Shown: piece by piece, positions 1 to 6,138 of the stretch
How the letters are laid out: each line of letters starts with the position of its first letter
Position numbering within the stretch: the stretch's first letter is position 1
Assembly (NCBI GenBank): GCA_002254395.1
Contig: NJDN01000025.1
Location: forward strand, 1-9,067
Direction: 5' to 3'
Source of the DNA: Candidatus Pacearchaeota archaeon ex4484_71
Lineage (GTDB): Archaea; Nanobdellota; Nanobdellia; Pacearchaeales; GW2011-AR1
Length of the DNA stretch: 9,067 nt
Position numbers and translations under genes: made by a program
The notes under the pieces: model-generated
The model's database searches: none
Seen by the model: only the letters and a program-made list of their open reading frames with translations
Told to the model about the DNA's origin: nothing

Positions 1-142
1 CTCCAGAAGTATTTTCATAAAATACTGAGGGCCCCTTTCTCTCTTTTACCCTATACTGTGAGAAATTTATTTTTGTTATCTCATAATTTTTTATAGCCCT
101 TCTCAAGTTTTTTATAATATCTTCATCTTTTGTTAAAAACAT
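1..142 (-). CDS. N-terminal part of an unrecognised protein, cut by the window edge
   Basis: An ATG at 142-140 on the minus strand opens a frame that runs without a stop for 47 codons to the window edge. The peptide begins MFLTKDEDIIKNLRRAIKNY and is lysine- and arginine-rich. It has no signal peptide or membrane segment in the visible part. I do not recognise a family. Support for a real gene comes from the clean open frame and from an AT-rich TATA-like stretch at 168-178 (minus strand), centred about 30 bases before the ATG. That is close to the spacing seen at other starts in this window. The gene would be divergent from metG and share its short promoter region. The rest of the gene lies outside the window, so no function can be proposed. 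Confidence 0.55.
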   Translation of the reverse strand, partial: MFLTKDEDIIKNLRRAIKNYEITKINFSQYRVKERKGPSVFYENTSG

Positions 143-167
143 GGCCTTGTAAAAAGTGTTTTGGAGG

Positions 168-178
168 TTAAATAATTT
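168..178 (-). promoter_or_regulatory. TATA-like element for the divergent minus-strand gene
   Basis: The minus strand reads AAATTATTTAA here, centred about 30 bases before the ATG at 142. It lies back to back with the metG TATA box, so the two genes would share one compact divergent promoter region. The assignment rests on position and composition only. Confidence 0.35.
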
Positions 179-185
179 TATATAG
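177..185 (+). promoter_or_regulatory. TATA box of metG (decides its start codon)
   Basis: TTTATATAG is a near-consensus archaeal TATA box, centred at about 181. Archaeal transcription usually starts about 25-27 bases after the box centre, here about 206-208. That coincides with the ATG at 206 and rules out the upstream in-frame ATG at 194, which would lie ahead of the transcription start. A leaderless mRNA is therefore predicted. A GGAGG at 163-167 lies ahead of the box and cannot act as a ribosome binding site for metG. Confidence 0.6.
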
Positions 186-205
186 TTGAAGAAATGTGTT
201 CTGTT

Positions 206-1651
206 ATGAAGGAAAATAAATTTTATATCACTACCCCCATTTATTACCCTAACGATGTTCCCCATATAGGACATGCATATACTACTGTGGTTGCAGATGT
301 TTTAGCTCGTTGGAATAAAATGCTTGGGAAAAAGGTTTTCTTTTTGACAGGTACGGACGAACATGGAAAAAAGATTGCAGATACTGCTAGAAGAGAGGGA
401 AAAAATCCTCAAGAGTTTCTCAACAATTTGGTTCCAAAATTTAAGGAGGCATGGAAAAAGTTGAATGTGGATTATTCTTATTTTATAAGAACTACTGATA
501 AATCTCACGAGAGCGTTGTTAAGGAAATGTTGCAGAAATCTTTTGATAATGGAGACATTTATCTTGGGGATTATGAGGGACTTTACTGTGTAGATTGTGA
601 AAGGTATTATACTGAAAAGGATTTGGATAATGGAAATTGTCCAATTCATAAAAAACCTGTAGAGAAATTGTCCGAAAAAACATATTTCTTTAAGTTGAGC
701 AAGTATAAGGATAAGCTTCTCGAATTTTATGAAAAAAATCCTTCATTTATTTCTCCAAAGAAAAGAAGTTCCGAAATCATAAATAGGGTTCGCGAAGGAT
801 TGAAAGATTTGTCAATCTCTAGAACTTCGTTTGATTGGGGGGTTCCTCTTCCTTTCGATGATTCTCACGTAGCTTATGTGTGGTTTGATGCCCTTTTCAA
901 TTATTATTCTGCTGTAAAGGATAAAAATGGTTTTTGGCCTGCGGATTTGAATCTTGTTGGGAAGGATATTTTATGGTTTCATGCTGTTTACTGGCCCGCG
1001 TTTTTAATGTCTGTGGGTTTAGAGATTCCAAAGATGGTTTTTGCGCATGGTTTTTGGACCCTCGACTCTGAGAAAATCTCCAAATCAAGGGGGAAAGCAA
1101 TTGGAATTAGTGAGCTAATTGCCATAACTGATAGCGCGGATTCTATTAGATATTTTCTTTGTAGGGCTGTTCCTTTTGGGGACGATGGAGATTTTTCAAA
1201 GGATGCTGTGATAAAAAGACACAATGGGGAGCTATTGAATAAACTGGGAAATCTTGTGTCTCGTACTGCAGGATTAATAGAAAAAAAAGGAATTGAGAAA
1301 TGTAAGAATTCCTTGCTTGATAAGATAAAGATCGAGGAGATTGAGAGATATATGTCGAACTTGGAGCTAGACAAAGCTTTGAACGATATTTTTTCATTTA
1401 TAGATGTCTGTAACGAATATATTCAAGAAAAGAAACCTTGGGAGACCGGGGATAAAAAAGTGCTCTACGAGGTGGCAGATTCAATAAGATTAATTTCTAT
1501 CTTACTTTGGCCGTTCATGCCTTCCACTTCTGAAAAAATATCAAAACAATTCGGGTTTAGCATTGATGATTTCTCAGGTTTGGATAAGCCTCTTGATGAA
1601 AATAGTAAAATAATTAAATCCGAGTTTTTATTTAACAGGGTGGAGGATTAA
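206..1651 (+). CDS. metG: Methionyl-tRNA synthetase, bacterial (Thermus-like) type, catalytic and anticodon-binding part
   Basis: Cytoplasmic class I enzyme that attaches methionine to tRNA-Met using ATP. From the ATG at 206 it has 481 residues. Visible landmarks are the HIGH motif at residues 20-23, the LTGTDEHG motif near 47-54, and one zinc knuckle with C128, C131, C145 and H148. The KMSKS loop appears as KISKS at 290-294, followed by the helical anticodon-binding domain. The opening FYITTPIYYP and the knuckle pattern CxxC...CPIH resemble the Thermus/bacterial form rather than the usual archaeal MetRS, whose N-terminus and two-knuckle insert differ. The C-terminal tRNA-binding domain is not fused but is encoded by the next gene two bases downstream. 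An ATG at 194 is in frame, but the TATA box at 177-185 favours 206. Length and motifs suggest a complete, functional enzyme. A bacterial origin by transfer is inference. Confidence 0.95.
   Translation: MKENKFYITTPIYYPNDVPHIGHAYTTVVADVLARWNKMLGKKVFFLTGTDEHGKKIADTARREGKNPQEFLNNLVPKFKEAWKKLNVDYSYFIRTTDKSHESVVKEMLQKSFDNGDIYLGDYEGLYCVDCERYYTEKDLDNGNCPIHKKPVEKLSEKTYFFKLSKYKDKLLEFYEKNPSFISPKKRSSEIINRVREGLKDLSISRTSFDWGVPLPFDDSHVAYVWFDALFNYYSAVKDKNGFWPADLNLVGKDILWFHAVYWPAFLMSVGLEIPKMVFAHGFWTLDSEKISKSRGKAIGISELIAITDSADSIRYFLCRAVPFGDDGDFSKDAVIKRHNGELLNKLGNLVSRTAGLIEKKGIEKCKNSLLDKIKIEEIERYMSNLELDKALNDIFSFIDVCNEYIQEKKPWETGDKKVLYEVADSIRLISILLWPFMPSTSEKISKQFGFSIDDFSGLDKPLDENSKIIKSEFLFNRVED
1642..1646 (+). 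promoter_or_regulatory. Shine-Dalgarno site for the MetRS beta gene
   Basis: GGAGG lies inside the last codons of metG, six bases before the ATG at 1653. It is the clearest Shine-Dalgarno site in the window. It belongs to an internal operon gene, while the genes next to promoters look leaderless. Confidence 0.6.
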
Positions 1652-1652
1652 A

Positions 1653-2003
1653 ATGACTGAAGGAATATTAAACATTGTGGATTTTTCAGATTGGGAAAAA
1701 TTAGATATAAGAGTAGCCCAGATAAAATCTGTTGAGGATATCGAAGGAGCTGATAAATTATACAAGCTTTCTTTAGATGTGGGAGATCTTGGCGAGAGAA
1801 CGATCTGTGCAGGTTTGAAAGAATATTACTCTAAAGATGAACTTAAGGATAAAAAAATAATCTATTTTGTTAACCTAAAACCTAGAAAGATGAGGGGGGT
1901 TGAGTCTCAAGGGATGCTTTTAGCAGCATCAAATGGAGATCATTCAAAGGTCATTTTGTTAACTCCCGAATCCGAGATTGAAAACGGAAGCAGGGTTAGT
2001 TAA
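1653..2003 (+). CDS. metG2: MetRS beta subunit: free-standing tRNA-binding OB-fold domain
   Basis: A 116-residue protein made of a single tRNA-binding OB-fold of the EMAPII/Arc1p/MetRS C-terminal type. Recognisable parts are DIRVAQIKSVEDIEGADKLYKL near residues 18-39 (read in two halves), the ICAGLKEYY stretch near 50-58, and VNLKPRKMRGVESQGMLLAA near 73-92. This module binds tRNA non-specifically and raises the affinity of MetRS for its tRNA; in many bacteria it is fused to the MetRS C-terminus. Here it follows metG by one base with its own GGAGG site, so the two are surely co-transcribed and probably act as an alpha/beta enzyme. A Trbp111/CsaA-like general tRNA chaperone is a less likely alternative given the linkage. 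Confidence 0.9.
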   Translation: MTEGILNIVDFSDWEKLDIRVAQIKSVEDIEGADKLYKLSLDVGDLGERTICAGLKEYYSKDELKDKKIIYFVNLKPRKMRGVESQGMLLAASNGDHSKVILLTPESEIENGSRVS

Positions 2004-2007
2004 TAGA

Positions 2008-2022
2008 TTTAATATAAATTTA
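2008..2022 (+). promoter_or_regulatory. Strong TATA box upstream of the unknown gene at 2080
   Basis: An AT-only stretch, TTTAATATAAATTTA, starts five bases after the metG2 stop. By the usual archaeal spacing it would start transcription near 2042, inside a small palindrome, leaving a leader of about 38 bases before the ATG at 2080. No usable start codon lies at the predicted initiation point, so this promoter differs from most others in the window. Confidence 0.4.
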
Positions 2023-2025
2023 AAC

Positions 2026-2046
2026 TGCAACATTTGCATTGTTGCA
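2026..2046. repeat. 7-bp inverted repeat plus tandem 8-mers at the predicted transcription start
   Basis: TGCAACA at 2026-2032 and TGTTGCA at 2040-2046 are perfect inverted repeats separated by seven bases. The same spot holds a tandem near-repeat, TTTGCATT (2033-2040) then GTTGCATT (2041-2048). The element sits between the TATA box at 2008-2022 and the coding start at 2080. It could be an operator covering the initiation site, a leader hairpin, or a weak terminator for the metG operon. The sequence shows the repeat; the role is inference. Confidence 0.4.
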
Positions 2047-2079
2047 TTAATTCAAGTTTGCTTGGATATTTTATTCAAT

Positions 2080-2388
2080 ATGGTTGGAAAAGATCTTTTG
2101 AGTAATTTCGTGAAGTGCATTTATCATCCTCTAAGTGGGGGAGGGTATCAAGTTTTTTTTAGTTGGGCAAATCTTTTGGGCAGAATGTATGTTAAGGAAG
2201 AGAATTTGATTCCTCTCACAAAGTCAGAGGGTCTTCTTAAACTAGAGAATGTGGTTGAGGTTGATGAAGGGGGGAATTTATTTAGAGCGGATGTTGAAAA
2301 GTTTAAGGGGAGGGGTTTCGAGAGGTTTTATTTTTTGAAAAATCAATTGATAACAGGTTTTGAAAAAAATTTATTTTCTCAGAATTAA
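2080..2388 (+). CDS. Unrecognised protein of about 102 residues
   Basis: From the ATG at 2080 the product has 102 residues, beginning MVGKDLLSNFVKCIYHPLSG and ending in KNLFSQN. It looks soluble and mixed alpha/beta, with no signal peptide and no long hydrophobic span. I do not recognise the family. A longer frame can be opened from a TTG at 1978, but that would overlap the end of metG2 and translate through the TATA box and palindrome, so I prefer the ATG; a TTG at 2062 is another possibility. The gene lies downstream of the metG operon but seems to have its own promoter. It converges with minD, their stop codons overlapping at 2385-2388. With such a short product, a spurious frame is not excluded. 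Confidence 0.55.
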   Translation: MVGKDLLSNFVKCIYHPLSGGGYQVFFSWANLLGRMYVKEENLIPLTKSEGLLKLENVVEVDEGGNLFRADVEKFKGRGFERFYFLKNQLITGFEKNLFSQN

Positions 2389-2412
2389 TTCTTTTTTATT
2401 TTCTGAATTAAT
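2363..2412. terminator. Bidirectional terminator region at the convergent ends of the unknown gene and minD
   Basis: Both strands have a T-run just past the overlapping stop codons. On the plus strand, T6 and T4 runs lie at 2392-2402. On the minus strand, a T7 run (A7 on the plus strand, 2363-2369) lies about 16 bases after the minD stop. An 8-bp inverted repeat, ATTAATTC at 2384-2391 and GAATTAAT at 2405-2412, flanks the plus-strand T-run. Archaeal termination relies mainly on U-tracts, so the T-runs are the stronger evidence; the AT-only stem would be weak. Confidence 0.45.
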
Positions 2413-3158
2413 ATCTCCCAAATTGTTGGTTTTTCTTTTGAAGAATCATAATAAACATCAATTATTCTTGCTGCAATTTCTTTGTACGCTCTTGCAGGTT
2501 TTGATTTTGGATGTGTGTGAATGAGAGCATCTTTCAAGCTTAGTGATTCTTGTATTCTTAAGTCCTCAGGAATCATCCCAATTATTGGTACTTCCAGCAT
2601 TGCTTTTACTTCTTCTGGTTGCATTTCTGATTTATTCTTTCTTACACGGGTGATTATTATCCCTCTCACGGGTTTTTTCATTTCTTCCGCAACTTTTATT
2701 GTTTTTAATGCATCTGTTATCGCAGGCATTTCTGGATTTGTCACAAGAATTATTTCATCTGCTAATTGTATGGCCGAAATTGCTTCTTCTCCAAGACCTG
2801 CTGCAGAATCTACGATTATATATTCTCCAAGTTTTTTAAAATCCTCTTTGAAGTTTTTTAATTTATCCGGTTTTATTTTCTTTAGTTCTTTTACAGATAT
2901 TGAAGAAGGGATTATTTTTAATCTAGAGTCATGTTCGTAAACTGCTTCAAATGGTTCTGCTTTTTTTGAGAGAACATGATTAAGGTTTACTGGAACTTCG
3001 GGAGAGTTCAAATGGATTCCCACATTTGGGGTTGAGAGATTTGCATCAATTACTACAGTATCTTTTCCAAAATAATTCATTGCCGCTCCGAGGTTTATCG
3101 CGGTTGTTGTCTTTCCAACACCCCCTTTTCCAGAAGTTATTACTATTATTTTTTTCAT
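2385..3158 (-). CDS. minD: MinD/ParA-family ATPase with C-terminal amphipathic tail
   Basis: Deviant-Walker P-loop ATPase of the SIMIBI class, 257 residues from the ATG at 3158. It carries the deviant Walker A GKGGVGKT at residues 10-17, including the signature lysine K11. It also has switch I DANLSTPN at 38-45 and the Walker B/switch II DSAAGL at 117-122. The last residues, TIWEILIQKIKKN (about 245-257), can form a short amphipathic helix like the membrane-targeting tail of MinD. These proteins dimerise on ATP, bind membrane and position other machinery; several archaeal MinD paralogues have roles outside cell division. A TTG at 3164 would add two residues, but the ATG gives the normal family start. 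The gene follows the helical protein at 3175-3615 by 16 bases and is probably co-transcribed with it. No MinC or MinE is visible nearby. Confidence 0.9.
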   Translation of the reverse strand: MKKIIVITSGKGGVGKTTTAINLGAAMNYFGKDTVVIDANLSTPNVGIHLNSPEVPVNLNHVLSKKAEPFEAVYEHDSRLKIIPSSISVKELKKIKPDKLKNFKEDFKKLGEYIIVDSAAGLGEEAISAIQLADEIILVTNPEMPAITDALKTIKVAEEMKKPVRGIIITRVRKNKSEMQPEEVKAMLEVPIIGMIPEDLRIQESLSLKDALIHTHPKSKPARAYKEIAARIIDVYYDSSKEKPTIWEILIQKIKKN

Positions 3159-3174
3159 TTTCAAAAATATCTTA

Positions 3175-3615
3175 TCAAGACAGAAGAAATTGTTTTGTAA
3201 CGCTTATAAACTTTTCTAACATTTCTGCATAAATTTTTAGTTGTTCAAGATTTACTTCCACTATTTCGCCTTTATAACTTATTTTTAAGCAAACGTTTTT
3301 CCTAAATTCTCCAATTCTTTCTGTTTTTAAATTTTCTAATTTTCTAAGCATTTCATAGAATTCTATTACATCCTGAAAATTGGAATCTTTTTTGAAAAGT
3401 TTTCTTATTTGATCTAACTTTCCAAATGTATTTTCTGACACGGACTCAATCTTCTTTTTATCTTTAGCATGTTTTAGAATTTCATTTATAGAAGTATCAA
3501 TCATCTTTCTCCATCTGAGAAGCAAGTTCATAATAACATCGCATGTTTTAGTGTATTTTAAACTCACATATAACAGATGATCCGCGCTTATTTTCTCCTG
3601 AATAATTTCCTCCAT
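3175..3615 (-). CDS. Unrecognised helical protein A (146 residues), upstream of minD
   Basis: A 146-residue, lysine-rich soluble protein that looks mostly alpha-helical, with no signal peptide or membrane span. I cannot place it in a named family. Its build matches the neighbouring protein at 3659-4120. Both have an N-terminal helical stretch ending in a similar INEIL/ISSIL block (residues 43-47 here), a charged middle, and a C-terminal module. That module starts with EF (103-104 here), continues as a short beta-like segment with the pattern I-x-V, and ends in a helix. I infer distant paralogy from this. An all-helical HEPN-like fold is possible but unproven; no clear Rx4-6H motif is seen. 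It precedes minD by 16 bases and may share its transcript. Stop codon is TGA. Confidence 0.75.
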   Translation of the reverse strand: MEEIIQEKISADHLLYVSLKYTKTCDVIMNLLLRWRKMIDTSINEILKHAKDKKKIESVSENTFGKLDQIRKLFKKDSNFQDVIEFYEMLRKLENLKTERIGEFRKNVCLKISYKGEIVEVNLEQLKIYAEMLEKFISVTKQFLLS

Positions 3616-3649
3616 CTTAAATTTCAGTTAGTTTAGCAATGTTTCAAAC

Positions 3650-3657
3650 TATTTATA
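3650..3657 (-). promoter_or_regulatory. TATA box for helical protein A and minD
   Basis: The minus strand reads TATAAATA, set within AACTATAAATAGTT (3647-3660). It is centred 38 bases before the ATG at 3615, so a leader of roughly 11-12 bases is predicted. The box lies just past, and its flank overlaps, the stop codon of the upstream helical gene (3659-3661). Protein A and minD could therefore be transcribed separately from protein B. Confidence 0.45.
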
Positions 3658-3658
3658 G

Positions 3659-4120
3659 TTATCTTTTTATTTTAAATTTTATCCTTTTTAATAATTCCTG
3701 AGCTATACTTACAAAGTGTGTTAGTTTCTCCATAGACACTTTTATCATTCTTTGATCCTCAGATAATATTATTACTTCTTTTTGTTTCATAAATTCCATT
3801 GGGCTTTTTCGATGTTCATTTGCTATCTCCAATATTTCCTTTATGGCATGCAATTCTTCTTGTTTCAAAGAAAGGTTCCTTGAAGACTTTACTTCAAATT
3901 CCCTAAAATTCATTCTTGAATCTTTGTAGATTTTTACTCTTTTAAGCTCGTAATCGTAGTGCAATATTGAACTAATACAGTTTTTTACAACATTTTCTAT
4001 TTCTTCCAATGCTATTAGCATAAGGTTCTTGTTTCTCGATACTTGTGCCAATACTATGAGTCTCTCAACTTTTTTTAGGCCTTCTTCTGCTTTTCTTAGA
4101 TTTTTTACAAAACTTTCCAT
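3659..4120 (-). CDS. Unrecognised helical protein B (153 residues), likely paralogue of protein A
   Basis: A 153-residue, strongly charged protein that looks mostly helical and begins MESFVKNLRKAEEGLKKVER. There is no signal peptide or membrane span. I do not recognise the family. Residues 18-53 form an amphipathic helical region ending in ISSIL (49-53), which aligns with the INEIL block of protein A. Residues from EF (109-110) to about 145 align with the C-terminal module of protein A, including the MIKVSMEKL versus IVEVNLEQL pattern. The two genes lie in tandem on the same strand, 43 bases apart, in front of minD. Its own TATA box at 4141-4149 fits a leaderless start at 4120. HEPN-like helical proteins are one candidate class, but no catalytic motif supports a nuclease role. 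Confidence 0.75.
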   Translation of the reverse strand: MESFVKNLRKAEEGLKKVERLIVLAQVSRNKNLMLIALEEIENVVKNCISSILHYDYELKRVKIYKDSRMNFREFEVKSSRNLSLKQEELHAIKEILEIANEHRKSPMEFMKQKEVIILSEDQRMIKVSMEKLTHFVSIAQELLKRIKFKIKR

Positions 4121-4140
4121 ATATTTTGAAGGGTCTTGAA

Positions 4141-4149
4141 TTTAAAATA
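4141..4149 (-). promoter_or_regulatory. TATA box of helical protein B
   Basis: The minus strand reads TATTTTAAA, centred about 25 bases before the ATG at 4120, which fits a leaderless transcript. It lies in the 93-base gap after the NAC gene. Confidence 0.5.
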
Positions 4150-4193
4150 GATTTAGGTATTTAGATGAATGTTTTTACTCCCAGAGGATGTTT

Positions 4194-4200
4194 AAAAAAA
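4194..4200 (-). terminator. T7 tract terminator after the Sec61-beta/NAC pair
   Basis: Seven T residues on the minus strand (A7 on the plus strand) begin 14 bases past the NAC stop codon. An oligo-T tract is the usual archaeal termination signal. It separates this pair from the following promoter at 4141-4149. Confidence 0.45.
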
Positions 4201-4213
4201 GAGATTGAATTTT

Positions 4214-4519
4214 TTATTCACTTAATTTTAAGATGGCTTCTGCCAAATCTCCATCTGTTTCCTCAAGGGCCTTCAGAGCAGTTTCTTTATCACAATTTGA
4301 TTTCTCCATTACTGTTTTTATGTCTTCTTCGGAGATTTTTGTCTCGGCGCTTTCTTCAATAGAGTCTCCTGAAATTTGCCATGTTTCTTGTCCTTGGAAA
4401 TTTATTTTTGACCCATCAGATTTTTCAATAATAACCTTTGAAGAATCTATTTCTTCTTGACTCATACCCATCTGTTTCATCATGGCTTGCATTTTTTTAG
4501 GATTGATTCCGCCAAACAT
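4214..4519 (-). CDS. nac: Archaeal nascent polypeptide-associated complex protein (NAC alpha)
   Basis: A 101-residue protein that forms the archaeal NAC homodimer, which binds the ribosome near the exit tunnel and contacts emerging chains. The start MFGGINPKKMQAMMKQMGM is typical of archaeal NAC. Residues about 24-52 contain the NAC core, with VIIEKSDGSKINF and the QETWQISG segment. Residues about 62-101 form a UBA domain, from ISEEDIKTVME to the end. Length and domain order match the family. The ATG lies one base after the Sec61-beta stop codon, so the two genes form an operon that joins nascent-chain binding with the translocon. No Shine-Dalgarno site is evident, so translational coupling is likely. 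A T7 tract follows the stop. Confidence 0.95.
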   Translation of the reverse strand: MFGGINPKKMQAMMKQMGMSQEEIDSSKVIIEKSDGSKINFQGQETWQISGDSIEESAETKISEEDIKTVMEKSNCDKETALKALEETDGDLAEAILKLSE

Positions 4520-4520
4520 T

Positions 4521-4682
4521 TTAAACTTTTAGAAATAGCCCCAAACCTATTCTTATTCCTAGGATAAGTATTAAAAATATAACAACGTGGACTGGTTTTA
4601 GGTTAAATTTACTTTCATATTCTTCTCCAAATCGCATAAGTCCCCCAAATCCTGCGGGCATGCTGATTCTATTGTCTGCCAT
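4521..4682 (-). CDS. secG: Protein translocase Sec61-beta subunit (archaeal SecG)
   Basis: A 53-residue gene running from the ATG at 4682 to a TAA at 4523-4521. The cytoplasmic N-terminus reads MADNRISMPAGFGGLMRFGE, with the glycine-rich GFGGLMRF block typical of archaeal Sec61-beta just before the membrane segment. One membrane span follows at about residues 31-51 (VHVVIFLILILGIRIGLGLF, then L). This tail-anchored protein is the small accessory subunit of the SecYE translocon. A TATA-like box at 4704-4714 is centred 27 bases before the ATG, giving a leaderless start. Its partner downstream is NAC, one base away. The size, topology and PAGxGGLMR-like motif make the assignment fairly firm despite the short length. 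Confidence 0.88.
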   Translation of the reverse strand: MADNRISMPAGFGGLMRFGEEYESKFNLKPVHVVIFLILILGIRIGLGLFLKV

Positions 4683-4703
4683 GTTTCATCTAAAGAGGTC
4701 TAG

Positions 4704-4714
4704 TTTTTAAAATT
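4704..4714 (-). promoter_or_regulatory. TATA-like box of the Sec61-beta/NAC operon
   Basis: The minus strand reads AATTTTAAAAA, centred 27 bases before the Sec61-beta ATG. It shares the divergent intergenic region with the valS promoter. Confidence 0.45.
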
Positions 4715-4748
4715 ATTCTTTCTCTTCTGACTTGGTTTGAATAGATGA

Positions 4749-4758
4749 TTTTTTAAAC
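4749..4758 (+). promoter_or_regulatory. TATA-like box of valS
   Basis: TTTTTTAAAC is centred about 26 bases before the ATG at 4779, predicting a leaderless mRNA. The promoter appears intact although the coding region is broken. Confidence 0.5.
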
Positions 4759-4778
4759 ATTTTATTTCTTGATAAATT

Positions 4779-6131
4779 ATGACAGATATTGATCTCAAGA
4801 AGTTGAAAAATTGGTCCCCCGATGTAGAGAAGGAAATCACGGAGTCATGGAAAGATAAAGATCTTTTTAGTTTTGACAAAGATTCTTCTAAAGAAATTTA
4901 TTCAATTGATACTCCTCCCCCATATGTAAATGCGCCGATTCACATTGGTCAGGCAGTTACTTATTGCTACATGGATTTCTTTGCGAGGTATAAAAGGATG
5001 AAGGGTTTTCAAGTTGTTTTTCCGCTCGGTCTCGATCGTAATGGTTTGCCAATTGAAATGGCTGCAGAAAGGAAATTCAAAGTTTCTCCTTTCAAGATTG
5101 GTAGAGAAAAGTTTGTGGATTATTGTAAGAAGCTATTGGAGGATACTTCAAATGAAACTGCGGATACGTTCGCAAAGTTGGGAATTTCTTTTACATCCTA
5201 CAGGGAAGGAGAGATTGGGGGGTTATATAAAACAGATTCTCCAGAGTATAGGGCACTAACGCAAGCCACATTTGTGGAATTATATAAAAAAGGGTTCGTT
5301 TATGAGGATGCAAGGATAAATAATTGGGATCCTAAATTGAGAACTACGATTGCAGATTCCGAGATTGAGTATAAGGATATCGAATCTAGTTTTAATCATG
5401 TAAAGTGGAAAGTTAAAGAAACTGGTGAAGAGATAATTATTGCGACAACAAGACCTGAGTTGATTTGCACTTGCGGCATGGTTATTTTTAATCCTAAGGA
5501 TGAAAGATATATTCATCTCGATGGTAAAACGGCAATCACGCCTATTTTTGGCAAAGAAGTAAAGATAAAAGCACATCCTCTTGCACAAGTAGATAAGGGG
5601 ACAGGGATCGTTATGATGTGTTCAGCAGGAGATTTGTCAGATATCCAGTTTTTTAGGGAGCAAGGCCTAAAACCTGAGATCGCAATAAATGTTGACGGTA
5701 GAATGAATGATATTGCAGGTCCTTTGGAAGGGTTGAAAGTTCGAGATGCGAGAGAAAAGATTGTAGAGCTCTTGGAAAAAGAAGGGCTTATAGACAAGAA
5801 GGAAAGAATTGTTCACAGAACTCCTGTTTCTGAAAGAAGTGGTGCGGAAATAGAGTTTATAGAAATGCCCGAATTTTATCTTAAACAAATTGATGTGAAA
5901 GAAGATGTCAGAAAGGTTTCTAAAAAAATAAAATTTTATCCGGAGTCATCTAGAAAGATATTGAATGATTGGATTGATTCAATTTCTATAGATTGGCCAA
6001 TTTCTCGTAGGAGATATTATGCCACTCCAATTCCCCTCTGGTATTCTGAGGGCTTAGTGTGTGTTCCCGATTCAATAGATTATGTTGAGCCGTGGAGAGA
6101 AGCTCCAAAAGACAGTTTAAAGAGTTTTTGA
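4779..6131 (+). pseudogene. valS: valS fragment 1: N-terminal catalytic half and CP1 editing domain
   Basis: An open frame of 450 codons. Residues 44-49 are DTPPPY and 55-58 are HIGQ, a variant of HIGH with glutamine in the last position. The catalytic block DRNGLPIE follows near 86-93. The CP1 editing domain includes ATTRPE (about 222-227) and the GTGIVM block near 270-275. The frame returns to the catalytic core with WPISRRRYY and TPIPLWY. It ends with PKDSLKSF and a TGA at 6129-6131. The final few residues, after about PKDS, are read in the wrong frame, since the family sequence resumes one frame over as RVFDTWMDSS from 6121. On its own this fragment lacks the KMSKS loop and could not charge tRNA. 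Confidence 0.85.
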
Positions 6132-6138
6132 TACTTGG

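Noticed and set aside
163..168. GGAGGT as a Shine-Dalgarno site for metG
   Set aside because: It is about 25-40 bases from either ATG and lies upstream of the TATA box, so it is probably not transcribed with metG.
194..205. Upstream ATG of metG at 194
   Set aside because: It lies only about 13 bases after the TATA box centre, ahead of the expected transcription start; the ATG at 206 fits the spacing and the family N-terminus.
988..1374. A 128-codon open frame on the minus strand
   Set aside because: It is antisense to the well-supported metG and has no promoter or motif.
1978..2079. N-terminal extension of the unknown gene from a TTG at 1978
   Set aside because: It overlaps the end of metG2 and would translate through a strong TATA box and a palindrome; the ATG at 2080 is simpler.
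2521..2940. A 139-codon open frame on the plus strand
   Set aside because: It is antisense to minD, serine/isoleucine-rich in the way typical of antisense frames, and matches no family; minD has full motifs.
4779..6131. Isoleucyl-tRNA synthetase as the identity of the broken gene
   Set aside because: The editing domain has TTRPE rather than the WTTTPWT of IleRS, and the DTPPPY and NGLPIE blocks fit ValRS better.
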